Source: Paenibacillus mucilaginosus 3016 (GTDB lineage: Bacteria > Bacillota > Bacilli > Paenibacillales > NBRC-103111). From it: 64,000 nt of DNA. The position numbers and the translations under genes were made by a program. Below the pieces are notes generated by a model. It made no database searches and was not told the DNA's origin. It saw only the letters and a list, made by a program, of their open reading frames with translations. Location: contig NC_016935.1 of assembly GCF_000250655.1 (NCBI RefSeq), positions 8,016,001-8,080,000 of the forward strand. Direction: 5' to 3'. This document shows positions 34,064 to 42,818 of this stretch, piece by piece. Position 1 is the stretch's first letter; every line of letters begins with the position of its first letter.

Positions 34064-34386
34064 CCCATCACTCCTTCAATTTCCAGGAACCGGGACAGCC
34101 CCGTCATATCGAACAGCCGTTTGATTTTGGCTGGAACTTCCGCAACGACCAGATTCGACTGCACAGTCTGCCTGCTCTTGAGGATGGAGACCAGAATGCC
34201 GATCCCCGTGCTGTCGATGTACGTGAGATCCCTCAGGTTCAGCTTCAGCGGCAAAGGCTCAAGCGCCAAGGACTCCGCTGCCGTACGCAGCCGGTCGGCC
34301 GTGCCGAGATCCAGTTCGCCGGCCAAATACAAGATGGCCCCGTTCGGGCCCGACTCGGTTTTCACTTCGAATTTTTCTCCTGTCAT
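34060..34386 (-). CDS. RsbV-like STAS anti-anti-sigma factor
   Basis: A 108-residue STAS protein, clearly paralogous to the RsbV at 26.6 kb. The candidate phosphoserine is S59 in TYIDSTGIGILVSILKS; IPPKIKRLFDLTG of RsbV corresponds to VPAKIKRLFDMTG here. It is paired with a divergent RsbW-like gene, giving a second partner-switch pair without its own sigma factor. I see no SigB-type promoter upstream. Confidence 0.85.
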   Translation of the reverse strand: MTGEKFEVKTESGPNGAILYLAGELDLGTADRLRTAAESLALEPLPLKLNLRDLTYIDSTGIGILVSILKSRQTVQSNLVVAEVPAKIKRLFDMTGLSRFLEIEGVMG

Positions 34387-34504
34387 TCTCGTTACCTCTA
34401 CCTCCGCTACCCGTTAGTTACTATCTAGCATAGCAGATTTCAGGGCAAAATACACGGGGAGCGCCCCCTCCCCGCGAATATTTTGTATCCGCTTTCTTAG
34501 CCTT

Positions 34505-34530
34505 GATTCAGCCCCATCTCGTCCGGGTAA
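34505..34530 (+). promoter_or_regulatory. SigB-type promoter GATTCA-N14-GGGTAA
   Basis: GATTCA (34505-34510), 14 bases, GGGTAA (34525-34530), 56 bases before the small membrane protein gene. Confidence 0.6.
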
Positions 34531-34586
34531 TCTTCCTCAGGAAGGCGCGCCCGAATGACGATCCCAAGGTGAAGGAAGTGGTGAAG

Positions 34587-34745
34587 ATGGAACCGACCAA
34601 GAATGTGGAGATCGAACAAAAACATGTCGAACGCCGCATGGACTCCGGTATGGTGGCGTCGACATTCATCAAGTATGCCGCATATATCGTGATTTTCTTC
34701 GGCTTTCTCTATTTCCTCGTGCGTTACGTATTCCCGATGTTCTAA
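34587..34745 (+). CDS. Small single-pass membrane protein, unknown function
   Basis: 52 residues: a charged N-terminal half (EPTKNVEIEQKHVERRMDSG) and one transmembrane helix (about 27-50, STFIKYAAYIVIFFGFLYFL). I know of no function. The ATG at 34587 follows AAGGAAGTGGTGAAG. It lies between a SigB-type promoter and a terminator, so it is a single-gene transcript and probably a stress-expressed membrane peptide. Confidence 0.6.
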   Translation: MEPTKNVEIEQKHVERRMDSGMVASTFIKYAAYIVIFFGFLYFLVRYVFPMF

Positions 34746-34767
34746 GCATAGTCGGCAGATCCACGAA

Positions 34768-34799
34768 CGCGGCGGCCTTTTACGCCCCGCGTTTTTTTG
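34768..34799 (+). terminator. Terminator after the small membrane protein gene
   Basis: ACGCGG / CCGCGT stem followed by TTTTTT. Confidence 0.65.
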
Positions 34800-34903
34800 C
34801 GTGCCCGGATTCACCCGGGTACTGCCTTCCGACGGCGTGCGGACACGCCAAAAACCCGAGCATGTGCATTCCCCGGGTTGTCGTACCGTCATCCTGCTTT
34901 CGG

Positions 34904-35509
34904 TCAAGATTGGAAATCATGAAAGTACTGGACGGAAGTCAGGCTTCCGTTCTCCGGTGAGAGGAACAGCTTCAGCGCGGCTTGTCCCCTCTGATAGACA
35001 ACCCCGTCCTCGGCCTTCCAATCCGGCTCGCCAAGCGCCTGCCTCAGGGCATCGGCCGTTAATTCCAGCCGCACGCCGTCGATATCGATCGTGCCGGCGG
35101 CTGCCGGAACCAGGATATATTGAATGAAATTCTGGTACAGACCGACCCGGCAGTCTTCGTACACGAAGATCTGCTCGTCCTTGAACAAGGGATCTTTTTC
35201 AACGGCCAACGGCTCCCCCTTGATCTCATAGAGCGTCTTCAGGTCATCGCTCATCGACAGCCCGTTCACCCTCTGCAGCTCCCACTCCGGCACGGCCTCT
35301 GTCCATGCGGCCTCCTCCTCCGCCCCGCTCACCGCGGAGGCCGGAGAGGCGGTACCCGGCCCGGCGGATAACGGCTCTGCCGCCGCGGTCTGCACCGCAG
35401 GTGCAGAATAAGATTCCGCCGCGGGTTCCTGCGGCCCGGCCACCCAAGCGGTACCGGTCCATCCCAAGGCAACCGTACTGATCACTAACGCCATGCTCCA
35501 CCTTTTCAT
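34904..35509 (-). CDS. Secreted protein with BamE/SmpA-like repeats, unknown function
   Basis: 201 residues. A signal peptide (1-24, WSMALVISTVALGWTGTAWV) precedes an Ala/Glu-rich spacer (25-85). Two similar halves follow: LSMSDDLKTLYEIKGEPLAV and LTADALRQALGEPDWKAEDG, each a short helix then GEP and beta strands, like the SmpA/BamE (or DUF4309-type) fold. The ATG at 35509 has AAGGA upstream. Function is unknown; an envelope role is likely from the signal peptide. Confidence 0.55.
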   Translation of the reverse strand: MKRWSMALVISTVALGWTGTAWVAGPQEPAAESYSAPAVQTAAAEPLSAGPGTASPASAVSGAEEEAAWTEAVPEWELQRVNGLSMSDDLKTLYEIKGEPLAVEKDPLFKDEQIFVYEDCRVGLYQNFIQYILVPAAAGTIDIDGVRLELTADALRQALGEPDWKAEDGVVYQRGQAALKLFLSPENGSLTSVQYFHDFQS

Positions 35510-35608
35510 TCTGTCCACTTCCTTTGCGTAATCGGCTTCGGGAGACGCTTGATACCGGGACCTTAAGGCAAGGGGCCAATGCATAGAACATCCGCTTCGT
35601 TCGGAGGG

Positions 35609-35950
35609 TTAATGATTCAGAATCTGCTGCTCGTCGACGGCAATCACGATCCGTCCCTTGGCCATTTCCGACTCATAGTATTCCACGGCTGTCTCGGACA
35701 ATCCGAGGGAAAGGAGCTTCTCCCGCAGGGCATGTCCACCGCATCTGTAGAGCGGCGCTACCGTGTGGGCCATGCTCTCGCCGACGAAACCGATCCGGCT
35801 GGCATACTTCGGCTTGAAAATTTGGTCCATCTTCACATTCTCGTGGGCCAGAATCTGAATCTGGTCCACTCCGCGTCCCGCGCTTTGCAGGTCCCGGACC
35901 GCTTCCTTCACTTCTTGTTCGCCCCTGGCTACGACGATGGAATGAAACAT
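35609..35950 (-). CDS. YflT-type general stress protein
   Basis: A 113-residue protein of the heat-induced YflT / GSP17M-like family (HSIVVARGEQEVKEAVRDLQ, QIQILAHENVKMDQ, MAKGRIVIAVDEQ). It resembles the protein at 48126 in layout. The ATG at 35950 follows AGGAGG; an ATG 17 codons upstream overlaps glgC. It is 41 bases after glgC and probably co-transcribed. Confidence 0.8.
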   Translation of the reverse strand: MFHSIVVARGEQEVKEAVRDLQSAGRGVDQIQILAHENVKMDQIFKPKYASRIGFVGESMAHTVAPLYRCGGHALREKLLSLGLSETAVEYYESEMAKGRIVIAVDEQQILNH

Positions 35951-35990
35951 GGGGGTTACGCCTCCTAGTAGAATATTCTGGATGTTCTTA

Positions 35991-37169
35991 TTAACGAACA
36001 CGTTCCAAGTGAAGCTGCCCCATCGGGATATAGACCTTCGGTTTTTTGTCGTTCTTCTTCATCACCGTCTCAGCGTCCCCGACGACCGCAATCGATGATT
36101 TGGACAGGCTGCCTACCGTTGCTCCGTCCGCAATCACAGCGCCTTCCCCGATAATCGCATTGCGCAGGTACACGTTACGTCCGATATGAGCCCCCGGCAT
36201 GATGATGCAGCCGCGTACTACGCTGCCATGCCCGATGTATACGCCCGGGGAGATGACCGACCGTTCGACCTGCCCGTAGATGCTGCAGCTGCCGGCGATG
36301 AGGGATTGTCCGAGCCGTGCCGCCGGATCGACATAGGTTTGTCCGCTTCGTGCCGCAGGGGTATACATAGGCCACGCTTCTTCCCCGCAGCGGAACTTCG
36401 GCTGGTCGCCGAGCAGGTCCATGTGTGCTTCCCACAAGCTCTCGATCGTACCGACATCACGCCAGTAACCCTCGTGTGAATACGTTTGCAGATGGGCGCC
36501 GTTCAACAGCATGTAAGGAATGACGTCCTTGCCGAAGTCATGCGACGACTCCATATCGCGAGCGTCCATCTCCAGGACGCGTTTCAGATAAGACCATTTG
36601 AAGACGTAAATGCCCATCGAAGCCAGGTTGCTTCTCGGCTGCTTCGGCTTCTCGGCGAATTCGACGACCCGCCCCAACTCATCGGCGCGCATGATGCCGA
36701 AGCGGTGGGCGTCTTCCCAGGCGACAGGGGTTACCGCGATGGTCGCGTCGGCTCCGGTCCGTACATGACGCTCCAGCAGATGCCGGTAATCCATCCGGTA
36801 GATATGGTCGCCCGAGAGGATCAGCACATGTTCCGGCTGCTTCTCTTCAAGGTATGCCAGGTTCTTGTAAACCGCATCGGCGGTTCCCACATACTCCCCG
36901 TTCTTCGGAGGAAGCACCGACACTCCCTTGGTCTCTGGAGACCAAGAAGCTCCGCTGCCAATATGCTCGTGCAGGGAGGAGGCTTTATATTGTGTTACGA
37001 CACCCACGGTGTCGATCCCGGAATTTCTGCAGTTGCTGAGACCAAAGTCGATGATCCGGTAAGCCCCGCCGAAATGTACGGCAGGCTTTGCTTTCGTTTG
37101 GGTGAGCACACCCAGCCGGCGTCCTTCACCGCCGGCAAGCAGCATGGCAACACATGCCTCTGAAGTCAT
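35991..37169 (-). CDS. glgC: Glucose-1-phosphate adenylyltransferase
   Basis: A 392-residue ADP-glucose pyrophosphorylase, first step of glycogen synthesis. The nucleotidyltransferase domain has AMLLAGGEGRRLGVLTQTKA, GTADAVYKN, LILSGDHIYRMDY, VEFAEKP and EGYWRDVGT. The C-terminal part is a left-handed beta-helix (VISPGVYIGHGSVVRGCIIM). No glgB, glgD, glgA or glgP is adjacent; it is paired with a YflT stress gene. A weak SigB-like element lies upstream, so it may be stress-linked. Confidence 0.92.
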   Translation of the reverse strand: MTSEACVAMLLAGGEGRRLGVLTQTKAKPAVHFGGAYRIIDFGLSNCRNSGIDTVGVVTQYKASSLHEHIGSGASWSPETKGVSVLPPKNGEYVGTADAVYKNLAYLEEKQPEHVLILSGDHIYRMDYRHLLERHVRTGADATIAVTPVAWEDAHRFGIMRADELGRVVEFAEKPKQPRSNLASMGIYVFKWSYLKRVLEMDARDMESSHDFGKDVIPYMLLNGAHLQTYSHEGYWRDVGTIESLWEAHMDLLGDQPKFRCGEEAWPMYTPAARSGQTYVDPAARLGQSLIAGSCSIYGQVERSVISPGVYIGHGSVVRGCIIMPGAHIGRNVYLRNAIIGEGAVIADGATVGSLSKSSIAVVGDAETVMKKNDKKPKVYIPMGQLHLERVR

Positions 37170-37230
37170 AATTTCACCTGCACCTTTCTGCTATTGGACT
37201 GTAGTCGTCGCTACCATTTGATAATTATGA

Positions 37231-37256
37231 TTAACCTGGGCCCTCCCTCCTGAAAC
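37231..37256 (-). promoter_or_regulatory. Weak SigB-like promoter before glgC
   Basis: Minus strand: GTTTCA (37256-37251), 14 bases, GGTTAA (37236-37231); one mismatch to the GGGTAA of the other sites. It lies 62 bases before glgC. Confidence 0.35.
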
Positions 37257-37464
37257 ACAATATTTCCATTTTTTCGGACAAGATTTTTCTTTTGAGACCG
37301 TCATTCTATAAATTTTTTTTGATTTGAGTGATGCTGGAATAAAATGTAGAATGAAACCAGCTTGTGATACAGAATGTATAATTTTGGGGTAACTTCTCAA
37401 TAGTGGATACATTATGTATCGCCAACAATACGTCGAAATTTCACATGATGAAAGGAGCCGGAAT

Positions 37465-40400
37465 ATGTTGAAAAACGCTTGGCGCGTGTGGAGCCTGGTT
37501 TTGATGCTCCTGCTGCTTGTCCCTCTGGCCGCTCTGGCTGAGGAAGAAGACGTAAGTGTTGGCATTCAAAGCGCCGATCTGACCGGACCTAACCTGGACC
37601 AGCTGAAGATCGTTGCCGGCGCTTATTCCCCGTACGAGATCAAGGAGCTTACCGCGGAGGTTGGGGACAGGAAGACCGCTCTGATGTTGTCCGGCTATCA
37701 GTGGACCGGTACGATCTCCCTCGAAGGGCTTCCCAAAGGCGATCATATCCTGAGGGTTACAGCCTATACCTATGAAGGCTCCAGCGCCTTCACCGAGCAG
37801 ACGGTTACTCTGGAAGGGCCTACGGTCATTGAGATCACGGAACCTATGGACGGTACGGTCATCCGGAACGGGCGCATCCCTTTCAAGGGAAAGGCAATAA
37901 CCGGCAACGGCACTGAAATCTCTGTGGCCGTGGCTTATACGATTGACGGTCAATATCACAGCCGTTCGATTTATATCGAGCCCGGTAAAACCGCCTATTT
38001 TGACGCATCCCCCTATCAGGGAAAGAAAATTACATTCCACTTCATCAGCGGCGATGAAAAGGCACCCATTCTCGACAGGGAGGTATATGTCGAGAAAAGC
38101 CAGCGCCTGACCGAGTCCCTGAAGGTGGACGGGAAGCTGCTGGACTGGAATGCGGAGCGGGTGCTCTACAAGGCGGACGGCATCCTCCACATTGAGGATC
38201 GGGCCAGCGGCCAAGTGACCTCCCTTCCCAAGCTGACTGTCGCCACCAAGAACGAGAAGCTTGTCGGCAGCGGAGCGATTTTCGAGGTTATCGCCGGCTA
38301 CAGGGTCCGGGATCCCTATTACAAACCCATCTGGTGGAACGGTTCCGAGCTGGTTGAGCTTGCTAAGGCCGGCGCCGTTCAGGACGTCAACGGCATCTAT
38401 ACGGCCTACTTCGCAGATGGAGGACTTTTCATACTCAATACGGCAACCGGCGAGAAGAAAGCGATTCCCCCTGCCTTCCCGGGATCCTACTACTACTCTG
38501 TCCTGCTGAATGAGGACGGAAGCGCCACGATCTCCGGCAGCGGGTTGTTCCGGTATCTTCCCGATGGGAGCATACAGACCCTGATGGAGGATCGGAATGC
38601 AGGATACCAAGGCCTGCTCCACTCGGGTAATGATTATGTCTATACGGACGGATGGAAAGTATACCGCTATGACGGACAAACCGTGTCGGTCCTCAAAGAG
38701 AATGATACTATCATGATGGAGGCCGGCAAGCAGTATCTGTATCAGAACGGCTGGCTTGCTTATATCAAGAAGAGCGCCACTGGCTCCGCACAGCTCTTCC
38801 TCCGCTCTCCGGAAGGGACCGAGAAGCAGCTGACCTTCCTGAGCTCCGCTCCCGTACTGCAGGCGCTGGCAGAGGACGGTTCTGTGGCCTATACCTTTAA
38901 TTACAAAACCTACATCCATTCCGCACAAGCTTCGAAGGCGCTGGAGGTCAGCACCAGTCTGGGCAGCACGTTCCATCTCCCTGCACTCGGCGGCTGGAAT
39001 CAGAGACTCGGCAGCGGCCTCTATCAAGTCCTTACGGGGCCCGTGGACCTCGACAACACCCCGCCGGCCTGGCCGGCGAACGGCCAGTTAACGGTAACGG
39101 ACCTGACCTATAAATCGGTGAAGCTGCACTGGCCGGCCGCCGCAGATGCCAAGGGAGTGACCGGGTATGTAATCTACCGTGACGACTTCATCTTGGACGT
39201 CGTCGCCCCTGACACCCGCGAATATACAACCGAGGTTTATCAGGGCCAACAAGTGAAGCTTACTGTCAAAGCCGAAGATGGGGCAGGCAATGCGGGTGAA
39301 GCACTAGAGACCAGCGTTACGGTTCCGGAACATGATTATTATCCGCCCGAGTGGAATAACGGCAATGAACTGACCGTCACGGATGTCACCTATACCAGCG
39401 CCAAGCTGGCATGGCCTGCAGCTTACGACCATCCGGCCGTGCTCCGCTACGCTGTCTACCGCGATGATGCCCGGATTGACGAGGTCCCCGGTGATACCAC
39501 CGAATATACCGCCACCGGACTGACTCCCGGCACTTCGTACCGGTTCACCATCGCAGCCGAGGATGAATTCAACCAGAGTCAGAACAATCCGACCGCTGTG
39601 GTCACCACACCCGAACTGACGAACAGCGGAGACACGGAAGCCCCGGTATGGCCCGAAGGCAGCTCCCTCAGCGTATCGGAGATCACCTACAGCAGCGCCT
39701 ACCTGAACTGGACGTTTGCGGAGGACAATGCCGCCGTCACCTCGTATGAGCTGTACCGGGACGGCGAGCTGGTGGACAGCGTCAGCGGGGATGTCTACGG
39801 CTACCTTGCCGAAGGTCTGGCATCCGGCAGAACGTACCTGTTCTCCGTGATCGCCAAGGATGCCGCCGGTCATGCCAGCACCGGCAATCCGAGCGTCAGC
39901 GTGACAACCGCCGTCTATGGTTCCGGCGGGAATCCGGTTCCGAGCGCCACCTCCCTGTCCCTGCAGGCCAAACCCGGCTTCATTGACAAGGATTCGGTGC
40001 TCGAGGTTTACCTGAAGGCCGATCAGGCCAAGGACCTGTACAGCTTCCTGTCCAAGGTTCAATATGATCCGTCCCGGCTCAAGCTGGCCCAAGTTCTCCT
40101 TCACTCCGAATTCGGCAGGGAGAATACGACCGCCGTTCTCTCCCAGAACACGTCTGTGCCAGGTCAGGTCAAGCTGACAGGCACCCTGCTGGGCAGCGTT
40201 CCGGGACGGGGAGATGGAACACATCTCGTTATTCTGAAGTTCAAGACGCTGCAGAACGGCCCGAGCGTTATCTCCCTGCTTCCGGGTGCGGTTGTCGCCG
40301 ACAGCCAGGGCCGTCAGACGACTCTGAAGAACGGCAGCCAGCTCACGGTCTATGTGGGCGGCGGTGATTATGACGGAGACGGACAAATCGGCCTCAGCGA

Positions 40401-40536
40401 CCTCGTGCTGATCTCCAGAGCCAGCGGACTCAGCCAGGGCCAGACCGGATTTGACTCCCGCTTCGACATCAATAACGACGGCAAGATCAGCGCGTCGGAC
40501 GTGCAGTATATCGCGGGCCGGGTTGGTTCCGTATAA
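37465..40536 (+). CDS. Secreted multidomain protein: propeller-like region, three FN3, cohesin-like and dockerin modules
   Basis: 1023 residues. Signal peptide 1-26 (WSLVLMLLLLVPLAALA). Residues 30-210 are Ig-like; 210-520 resemble repeated beta strands (YVYTDGWKVYRYDGQTVSVL). Three fibronectin III domains follow near 528-625, 626-720 and 725-822 (each with TY-S-AKL-WPAA-like and PGTSYRFTIAAED). Residues 829-955 look cohesin-like (VLEVYLKADQAKDLYSFLSKVQYDP cut into strands). The last 55 residues hold two dockerin calcium loops (DYDGDGQIGLSDL; DINNDGKISASDV). The ATG at 37465 follows AAAGGAG. No catalytic domain is recognised. Confidence 0.8.
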   Translation: MLKNAWRVWSLVLMLLLLVPLAALAEEEDVSVGIQSADLTGPNLDQLKIVAGAYSPYEIKELTAEVGDRKTALMLSGYQWTGTISLEGLPKGDHILRVTAYTYEGSSAFTEQTVTLEGPTVIEITEPMDGTVIRNGRIPFKGKAITGNGTEISVAVAYTIDGQYHSRSIYIEPGKTAYFDASPYQGKKITFHFISGDEKAPILDREVYVEKSQRLTESLKVDGKLLDWNAERVLYKADGILHIEDRASGQVTSLPKLTVATKNEKLVGSGAIFEVIAGYRVRDPYYKPIWWNGSELVELAKAGAVQDVNGIYTAYFADGGLFILNTATGEKKAIPPAFPGSYYYSVLLNEDGSATISGSGLFRYLPDGSIQTLMEDRNAGYQGLLHSGNDYVYTDGWKVYRYDGQTVSVLKENDTIMMEAGKQYLYQNGWLAYIKKSATGSAQLFLRSPEGTEKQLTFLSSAPVLQALAEDGSVAYTFNYKTYIHSAQASKALEVSTSLGSTFHLPALGGWNQRLGSGLYQVLTGPVDLDNTPPAWPANGQLTVTDLTYKSVKLHWPAAADAKGVTGYVIYRDDFILDVVAPDTREYTTEVYQGQQVKLTVKAEDGAGNAGEALETSVTVPEHDYYPPEWNNGNELTVTDVTYTSAKLAWPAAYDHPAVLRYAVYRDDARIDEVPGDTTEYTATGLTPGTSYRFTIAAEDEFNQSQNNPTAVVTTPELTNSGDTEAPVWPEGSSLSVSEITYSSAYLNWTFAEDNAAVTSYELYRDGELVDSVSGDVYGYLAEGLASGRTYLFSVIAKDAAGHASTGNPSVSVTTAVYGSGGNPVPSATSLSLQAKPGFIDKDSVLEVYLKADQAKDLYSFLSKVQYDPSRLKLAQVLLHSEFGRENTTAVLSQNTSVPGQVKLTGTLLGSVPGRGDGTHLVILKFKTLQNGPSVISLLPGAVVADSQGRQTTLKNGSQLTVYVGGGDYDGDGQIGLSDLVLISRASGLSQGQTGFDSRFDINNDGKISASDVQYIAGRVGSV

Positions 40537-40579
40537 GCCGGCGCTGCACTTCATGGTTAGGCCAATCCTTATTCCAACA

Positions 40580-40609
40580 ACAAAAAAAGCACCTCCGCTT
40601 GGAGGTGCT
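40580..40609 (-). terminator. Terminator for the REC-kinase operon
   Basis: AGCACCTCC / GGAGGTGCT stem read on the minus strand and followed by TTTTTTTG. Confidence 0.8.
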
Positions 40610-40615
40610 CCCCTG

Positions 40616-40643
40616 CCGAGGATGCTTCCTCGGTCTTTTTTTT
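40616..40643 (+). terminator. Terminator for the cohesin/dockerin gene
   Basis: CCGAGGA / TCCTCGG with a four-base loop, then a run of eight to nine T. It sits back-to-back with the minus-strand terminator. Confidence 0.85.
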
Positions 40644-40703
40644 GTAGCGGTCGCTTGGCCCAGCCCCCGGTGTGCAGCCTGCACCGCATTTCCCGCTGTC
40701 ACG

Positions 40704-41900
40704 CTACGAAATGCCTATGTACTCATGCTCCTCACAGGTACGGACCGAAATCGTGAAGATGAACTCCGCCCCCTGACGGTCCGACGAGCCAAGGGCAATG
40801 GTCCCGCCCATGAGGTGCACCAGATTCCGGCAGATCGCAAGACCGAGCCCGGTACCGCCATACCGGCGGGTCATCGAAGAGTCGACCTGGGAGAACGGCT
40901 GGAAGAGCAGGCTGCGCTTCTCTTCCGGAATGCCGATCCCCGTATCGGCCACCCTCAGCTCCAGCTGGAGCCGCTGGCCCTCGCGCTCCCGCTCGCAGAC
41001 CGAGACGTGCACGCCGCCCTGATCCGTGAACTTGACCGCATTGCCGATGAGATTGATGAGAATCTGCCGCAGCCTGGATTCGTCACCGAGAATGCATTCG
41101 GGAACGTTCGGATCGATATCGTACGTCATCTCAAGCGACTTCGCCCGGGATTCGGCATGGAACATCTCGATCGTCTCCATGAGACAGATGCGGAGGTTCA
41201 TCGCCTCCTCCTTCAGCTCCATCTTCCCCGATTCGATCTTCGAGAGGTCAAGAATGTCGTTAATGATATAGAGCAGCGCCGCCCCGCTTCGCCGGATCGT
41301 CTCCGTATACTCGCGCTGCTCCTCGTTCAGGTCCGTCTCCTCGAGGAGATCGGCCATCGCGATGACGCCGTTGAGCGGGGTTCGGATCTCATGGCTCATT
41401 ACGGCGAGAAACTGCGACTTCGCCATCGCCGCCTGCTCCGCCTGCACCTTGGCCCGCTCGAGCTCCCGCGTCCGCTCATTGAGCAGATCCGTCTGCTGCT
41501 GCAGCTTTTTATGTGCAAGATAGATCGAGACGAAGCCTTCGATTTTGGACTTGAGGATGTGGGGGACGAACGGCTTGACGATATAATCAATCGCTCCGAC
41601 CGAGTAAGCGGTGAACGAATAATCATCCTGTTCATCGGGAGCGGCGGTGATGAAGATAATGGGGACCGCTTTGGTCCTCTCCCTGGACTTGATCCATTGG
41701 GCCGTTTCGAATCCGTCCATTCCCGGCATCTGAACGTCGAGAACGATGACCGCGAACTCATGCTTGAGCAGGCAGCGCAGCGCCTCCTCTCCCGAAGAGG
41801 CCTTCACGAGATGGTAATTCTGATCCTCAAGCACGGCTTCGAGCGCCAGCAGGTTCTCCGGCTGATCATCCACCAGCAGAATGCGGATCGGTTCCTCCAT
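40704..41900 (-). CDS. Response-regulator/histidine-kinase fusion (REC-HisKA-HATPase)
   Basis: 398 residues. An N-terminal receiver (D11-D12, phospho-acceptor D55 in [13 protein letters not shown]) joins by a coiled coil (130-160) to a kinase with H170 ([13 protein letters not shown]) and ATPase motifs ([29 protein letters not shown]). There is no membrane segment, so it is cytoplasmic and fed by phosphotransfer, probably from the hybrid kinase encoded upstream. The ATG at 41900 has GAGGTG nine bases before it. It is the last of four genes. Confidence 0.88.
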   Translation of the reverse strand: MEEPIRILLVDDQPENLLALEAVLEDQNYHLVKASSGEEALRCLLKHEFAVIVLDVQMPGMDGFETAQWIKSRERTKAVPIIFITAAPDEQDDYSFTAYSVGAIDYIVKPFVPHILKSKIEGFVSIYLAHKKLQQQTDLLNERTRELERAKVQAEQAAMAKSQFLAVMSHEIRTPLNGVIAMADLLEETDLNEEQREYTETIRRSGAALLYIINDILDLSKIESGKMELKEEAMNLRICLMETIEMFHAESRAKSLEMTYDIDPNVPECILGDESRLRQILINLIGNAVKFTDQGGVHVSVCEREREGQRLQLELRVADTGIGIPEEKRSLLFQPFSQVDSSMTRRYGGTGLGLAICRNLVHLMGGTIALGSSDRQGAEFIFTISVRTCEEHEYIGIS

Positions 41901-41911
41901 GATTTCACACC

Positions 41912-42817
41912 TCATTTATCGTTCATACGGAATATTTTCTCCTGCCGGTTCACCGTTTCGTACCTGGCCGCGTGCTTGGTAAATGAGATCGACTCCTTGT
42001 GCCCCAGCACGAGATACCCCTGCTTGCTGAGACTTTTGTAGAACAGGTCATGCACCTGATTCTGCAGGTAGTTGTCGAAGTAGATCAGCACATTGCGGCA
42101 CAGAATCAGATGAAACTCATTGAACGACCGGTCCGTCACCAGATTGTGCTGGGCGAAGACCACGTTCTCCCTCAGGAACGGATGAAAGACGGCCGTCCCG
42201 CCCGCGCTGCTGTAATATTTGGAGAAGTCGTCCCGGCCTCCGGAACGGATGTAGTTGTTCGTATAATCCTGCATCTTCTTCAGGGGGTACGAGGCCCGCT
42301 CTGCCGTCTGCAGCACATCCTCGTTAATATCCGTCGCATAGATCCGGGTCTTCTCGTACAACCCTTCCTCGTGCAGCAGGATCGCCATGGAGTAGACCTC
42401 CTCGCCGGTAGAGCAGCCCGCATGCCAGATCCGGATGGCCGGCAGCTCCCGCAGCTTCGGAACGACCTGCTCCCGGATCGCAGCGAAGAGGCTCGGGTCC
42501 CGGAACATCTCGGTCACATGAATGACGAGGTCGGACAGAAGACGCTCCATGCAGTCCCGGTCATGCAGCACCCGCTCCTGCAGTCCCGACACCGTATGGA
42601 GCTTCTCGGCATGGATCCGGTGCCATACCCTGCGGCGCAGAGAGGCGTAAGCATAGTTGCGAAAATCGTACCCGTACAGACGGTACAGCCCTTCAAGCAG
42701 CAGGGTGATCTCGATGCGCTCGCGCTCGTCTTCATCCCTGCCGGCGCCCCCTGCCTCCGAAGAAGGGGCGCCCCGCTTCAGCAGGCCTTTTACGTCCGGG
42801 CTTCTGCTGTCGTCCAT
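41912..42817 (-). CDS. CheR-type protein-glutamate methyltransferase
   Basis: 301 residues. An N-terminal charged tail (1-35), the CheR helical domain ([21 protein letters not shown]), and the SAM domain with [25 protein letters not shown] and [14 protein letters not shown]. It is separated from the hybrid kinase gene by one base. There is no chemoreceptor or CheB gene here, so its target may be the hybrid kinase (which has a receptor-like four-helix region); that is inference. Confidence 0.88.
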   Translation of the reverse strand: MDDSRSPDVKGLLKRGAPSSEAGGAGRDEDERERIEITLLLEGLYRLYGYDFRNYAYASLRRRVWHRIHAEKLHTVSGLQERVLHDRDCMERLLSDLVIHVTEMFRDPSLFAAIREQVVPKLRELPAIRIWHAGCSTGEEVYSMAILLHEEGLYEKTRIYATDINEDVLQTAERASYPLKKMQDYTNNYIRSGGRDDFSKYYSSAGGTAVFHPFLRENVVFAQHNLVTDRSFNEFHLILCRNVLIYFDNYLQNQVHDLFYKSLSKQGYLVLGHKESISFTKHAARYETVNRQEKIFRMNDK

Positions 42818-42818
42818 C

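Noticed and set aside
37387-37392. GGGTAA upstream of the cohesin/dockerin gene as another SigB promoter
   Set aside because: The hexamer at the right distance (ATACAG) does not match GTTTCA or GATTCA.
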